From: CALXQW01 sp031553045
GTDB lineage: Bacteria; Verrucomicrobiota; Verrucomicrobiia; Opitutales; Intestinicryptomonadaceae
DNA: 64,000 nt
Assembly: GCA_031553045.1 (NCBI GenBank)
Contig: JAVBLZ010000001.1
Coordinates: 186,001-250,000, forward strand
Direction: 5' to 3'
Below the pieces are notes generated by a model, which worked only from the letters and a program-made list of their open reading frames with translations, was not told the DNA's origin and ran no database searches. Shown here in pieces: positions 62,213-64,000 of this stretch (positions are counted from its first letter, which is position 1; the number at the start of each line of letters is the position of its first letter). A program made the position numbers and the translations under genes.

Positions 62213-64000
62213 ATGAAAACCCACTTTAAACAAGCATTTGTAAGTTTGTCTTTTATAACATCAGGATTGCTTACAGCATTGTCGGCTGCCAACACTGATT
62301 ATTACTGGATAGTTGAAACCGACCCCGCCGGCAATCCATTGGCATCTACCGCAAGATTTTGGACTTTAGACAACTCTACCGCAACCCCAGTTGTATGCAC
62401 ATCAGCGCCTGCTTTTAACGCTGCAACAGACGTGGCGGACAGCCGTCAAAATGTCTATCTGGGTGAATATGCAAGGTCTGGCACAGGCAACTTTGGCATG
62501 ATGAATATGCCAGACGGTGCTTTATATTTTGGAGACTTTGTAAACAACAAAACTACAATCTGGGGCACCGTAACCCCTAAAAGTTGGGATATATACACTA
62601 CCAGCAGCACGGGGGTTTGGAACATACGCGGCAATCTTGTTCAAGATTCCTCGCAAGTTACCATGCAAATGCGCAATAGCAGTGGCACTGTGGGTAAGCT
62701 AAAGGTCAATGTAACCGGTGCTACCGATATGGCAGATTCTGGCAAACTGATAGTCCAAAATGGCACTATGGCTTTTGGTACTATTGCCGTCGGTGCATTT
62801 CAATATTATATAGATAGTGTAAATGTTTCTGGGCTAACAAGCGTAACCGGCAAGACTGTTGAAAGAACTTTGGGCGGCACACTCTTTCTTGCTGCAAATG
62901 AGGCAAATTTTAACGGCGGGCTAACAGTATCTGGAGAGGCTGCCAACGTGGCTTCAAATTTAAGAAACACTTTTACTGTAACGGGAGACACTACGGTTTC
63001 CGGCACTGGCGCAAAGATTGCGCTAAATGTGGCACAGACTGCCGCAGGCGTATATAGCACAACTACTGCCGCAAATTTTAAAGGCAAAGTTACTGTGAGC
63101 GACGGCGGCGCACTCATCTTGGGCGCTACTACAACAAATTATGTTTTAAATGCAAAAGGCAAGCTAAGCTCATTTTCAGCCACAGATTTAGATTATACGG
63201 CTTCAGCACCTCTTCAGGCAAATGTGGGTTCTTTTAAGGTAAAGGCAAGTGAAACAGTTTTGGGCTCTACGGGCACATTCAACTGGTCTAGCGGCAATGT
63301 AACCAATAATAGGTTATACATGCAAGCAGACAGCATGGATATTGATATTTTAAATGTTGGCAAATCTACCGACACAAACGCCTCTTATTTTGAAGTGTTT
63401 AGAGGTTCAGATGTTACTGACCCACATATTGGCGTTGGCGACGTAAAAATAGGTACTCTGAATGTGGACGGCGCTCTTTCTGTACGTTTGGGCTACCTAA
63501 ACAATTCCCTTCGCTCTTACGTAAAATACGCAAATATAACAATAGACGCTCTTACATTAAATTCCAGCAATGGCAATCCTTCTGAATTTTATGCGGATGC
63601 CATAACCATAAACTCTTTTTCTAAAAAGGGTGCAAGCAGTTTGGTCTTGGGTATGGGCAACAGCAATTCCACGGGTAAAGGCATGGCTGCAACCACAATC
63701 ACCATAGGTAAAGATGCTGCCGCAGTTTCAACTCTGGAAAAGGGTGATGTAGCTATTGCAGGGCTCACAAATACCATTAATGGCGACTTTAGAATGGGTG
63801 TTAGCGGCGTAAAATCGGCGGCAGCTTTGGAAGTCAGATCTGCTTGCGATACTAATGGAGATTGGGTTGCATCCACAACAAACATCAATAAATTAACCTT
63901 CCTCAAAGGTTTGAATGATAGCGACGGCTCCAGCTCATTCACCATCAAAAGGTCGGGTGCTTATGCAAACAATATCACAATTACCGAAGTTGTTTTGGAC
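62213..64000 (+). CDS. second giant surface protein, paralogue of the first (3' end outside window)
   Basis: The frame is open from the ATG at 62213 to the right edge, 596 codons. It starts with a signal peptide (MKTHFKQAFVSLSFITSGLL), then the same beta-rich Ser/Thr/Asn-rich repeats. It is clearly paralogous to the preceding protein: ETVLGSTGTFNWSS matches ETVAGSTGTFSWSS, and ASYFEVFRGSD matches ASYFEVARGSD, each followed by a RLGYL strand. The C-terminal tail is not in view, so a PEP-CTERM ending is expected but not seen. Confidence 0.85.
   Translation, partial: MKTHFKQAFVSLSFITSGLLTALSAANTDYYWIVETDPAGNPLASTARFWTLDNSTATPVVCTSAPAFNAATDVADSRQNVYLGEYARSGTGNFGMMNMPDGALYFGDFVNNKTTIWGTVTPKSWDIYTTSSTGVWNIRGNLVQDSSQVTMQMRNSSGTVGKLKVNVTGATDMADSGKLIVQNGTMAFGTIAVGAFQYYIDSVNVSGLTSVTGKTVERTLGGTLFLAANEANFNGGLTVSGEAANVASNLRNTFTVTGDTTVSGTGAKIALNVAQTAAGVYSTTTAANFKGKVTVSDGGALILGATTTNYVLNAKGKLSSFSATDLDYTASAPLQANVGSFKVKASETVLGSTGTFNWSSGNVTNNRLYMQADSMDIDILNVGKSTDTNASYFEVFRGSDVTDPHIGVGDVKIGTLNVDGALSVRLGYLNNSLRSYVKYANITIDALTLNSSNGNPSEFYADAITINSFSKKGASSLVLGMGNSNSTGKGMAATTITIGKDAAAVSTLEKGDVAIAGLTNTINGDFRMGVSGVKSAAALEVRSACDTNGDWVASTTNINKLTFLKGLNDSDGSSSFTIKRSGAYANNITITEVVLD

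Overview
The window looks like chromosome from a moderately AT-rich member of the Verrucomicrobiota, most likely Opitutales. The best clue is the large secreted protein at 58859-62092, which ends in a PEP-CTERM tail (PEPSAY, a hydrophobic helix, RRRRK). The long Bacteroidetes-like PurF and the GGS-type phosphatidylserine decarboxylase fit but do not prove this. Secreted sialidase (GH33), GH97 glycosidase and GH32 fructan hydrolase, plus a fructokinase, suggest a glycan forager, perhaps gut-associated. Assignment to taxon and habitat is inference from protein content only.

Layout. 1-2.1 kb: end of sucC, sucD and a PfkB sugar kinase. 2.1-3.4 kb: sialidase. 4.0-9.0 kb (minus): gcvP followed by a chemoreceptor-like gene. 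9.1 kb: nth. 10.1-15.7 kb (minus): a HAD phosphatase, recD2, psd, thrS run. 15.8 kb: small lipoprotein. 16.7-22.1 kb (minus): three poorly known genes, then metK-ahcY of the SAM cycle. 22.2-28.0 kb (plus): GH97, a DUF151 nuclease, dus, trmH and a secreted transglutaminase-like protein. 28.0-34.7 kb (minus): a tightly overlapping run trkA-trkH-pdxJ-acpS-nnr-dprA. 34.8-38.3 kb: purE and two convergent cell-surface glycosylation genes. 38.3-44.4 kb (minus): a complete RND tripartite efflux operon. 44.6-45.9 kb: sod and tadA. 46.0-48.1 kb (plus): infA and an iron/B12-type ABC importer. 48.2-53.8 kb (minus): gltX, purF, two unknown envelope genes and tatA. 53.9-57.5 kb: GH32 fructanase and a Tat-exported FAD protein. 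57.7-58.6 kb: a GIY-YIG gene with a coding-like remnant, and tRNA-Lys. 58.9 kb to the end: two tandem giant beta-rich surface proteins.

The most unusual content is a family of composite, highly structured non-coding repeats. Three large copies (about 3505-4018, 9702-10109 and 16236-16718) each contain a small GC-rich hairpin, then one to four degenerate 54-56 bp units, then two or three nested hairpin modules of about 130 bp. All three lie directly against the stop codon of the last gene of a minus-strand operon (the chemoreceptor, thrS, ahcY). A reduced solo copy of the hairpin core follows sod at 44554-44607. Stem positions differ between copies in compensating pairs, which argues for selection on RNA or single-strand structure. 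A second notable item is a PhoD-family protein (20132-21424) in which all the usual metal-ligand motifs are replaced, so it is probably a pseudoenzyme.

The genes form several metabolic units: SAM regeneration (metK, ahcY), succinyl-CoA synthetase, purine synthesis (purE, purF, not adjacent), glycine cleavage P-protein without its T and H partners, potassium uptake (trkA, trkH), tRNA modification and charging (dus, trmH, tadA, thrS, gltX), and outer-membrane traffic (RND pump, Tat, PEP-CTERM proteins). Many genes lack an obvious Shine-Dalgarno sequence; sucD, ahcY, infA and the ABC ATPase gene are clear exceptions. All comments on function rest on motif recognition by eye; no database search was run.
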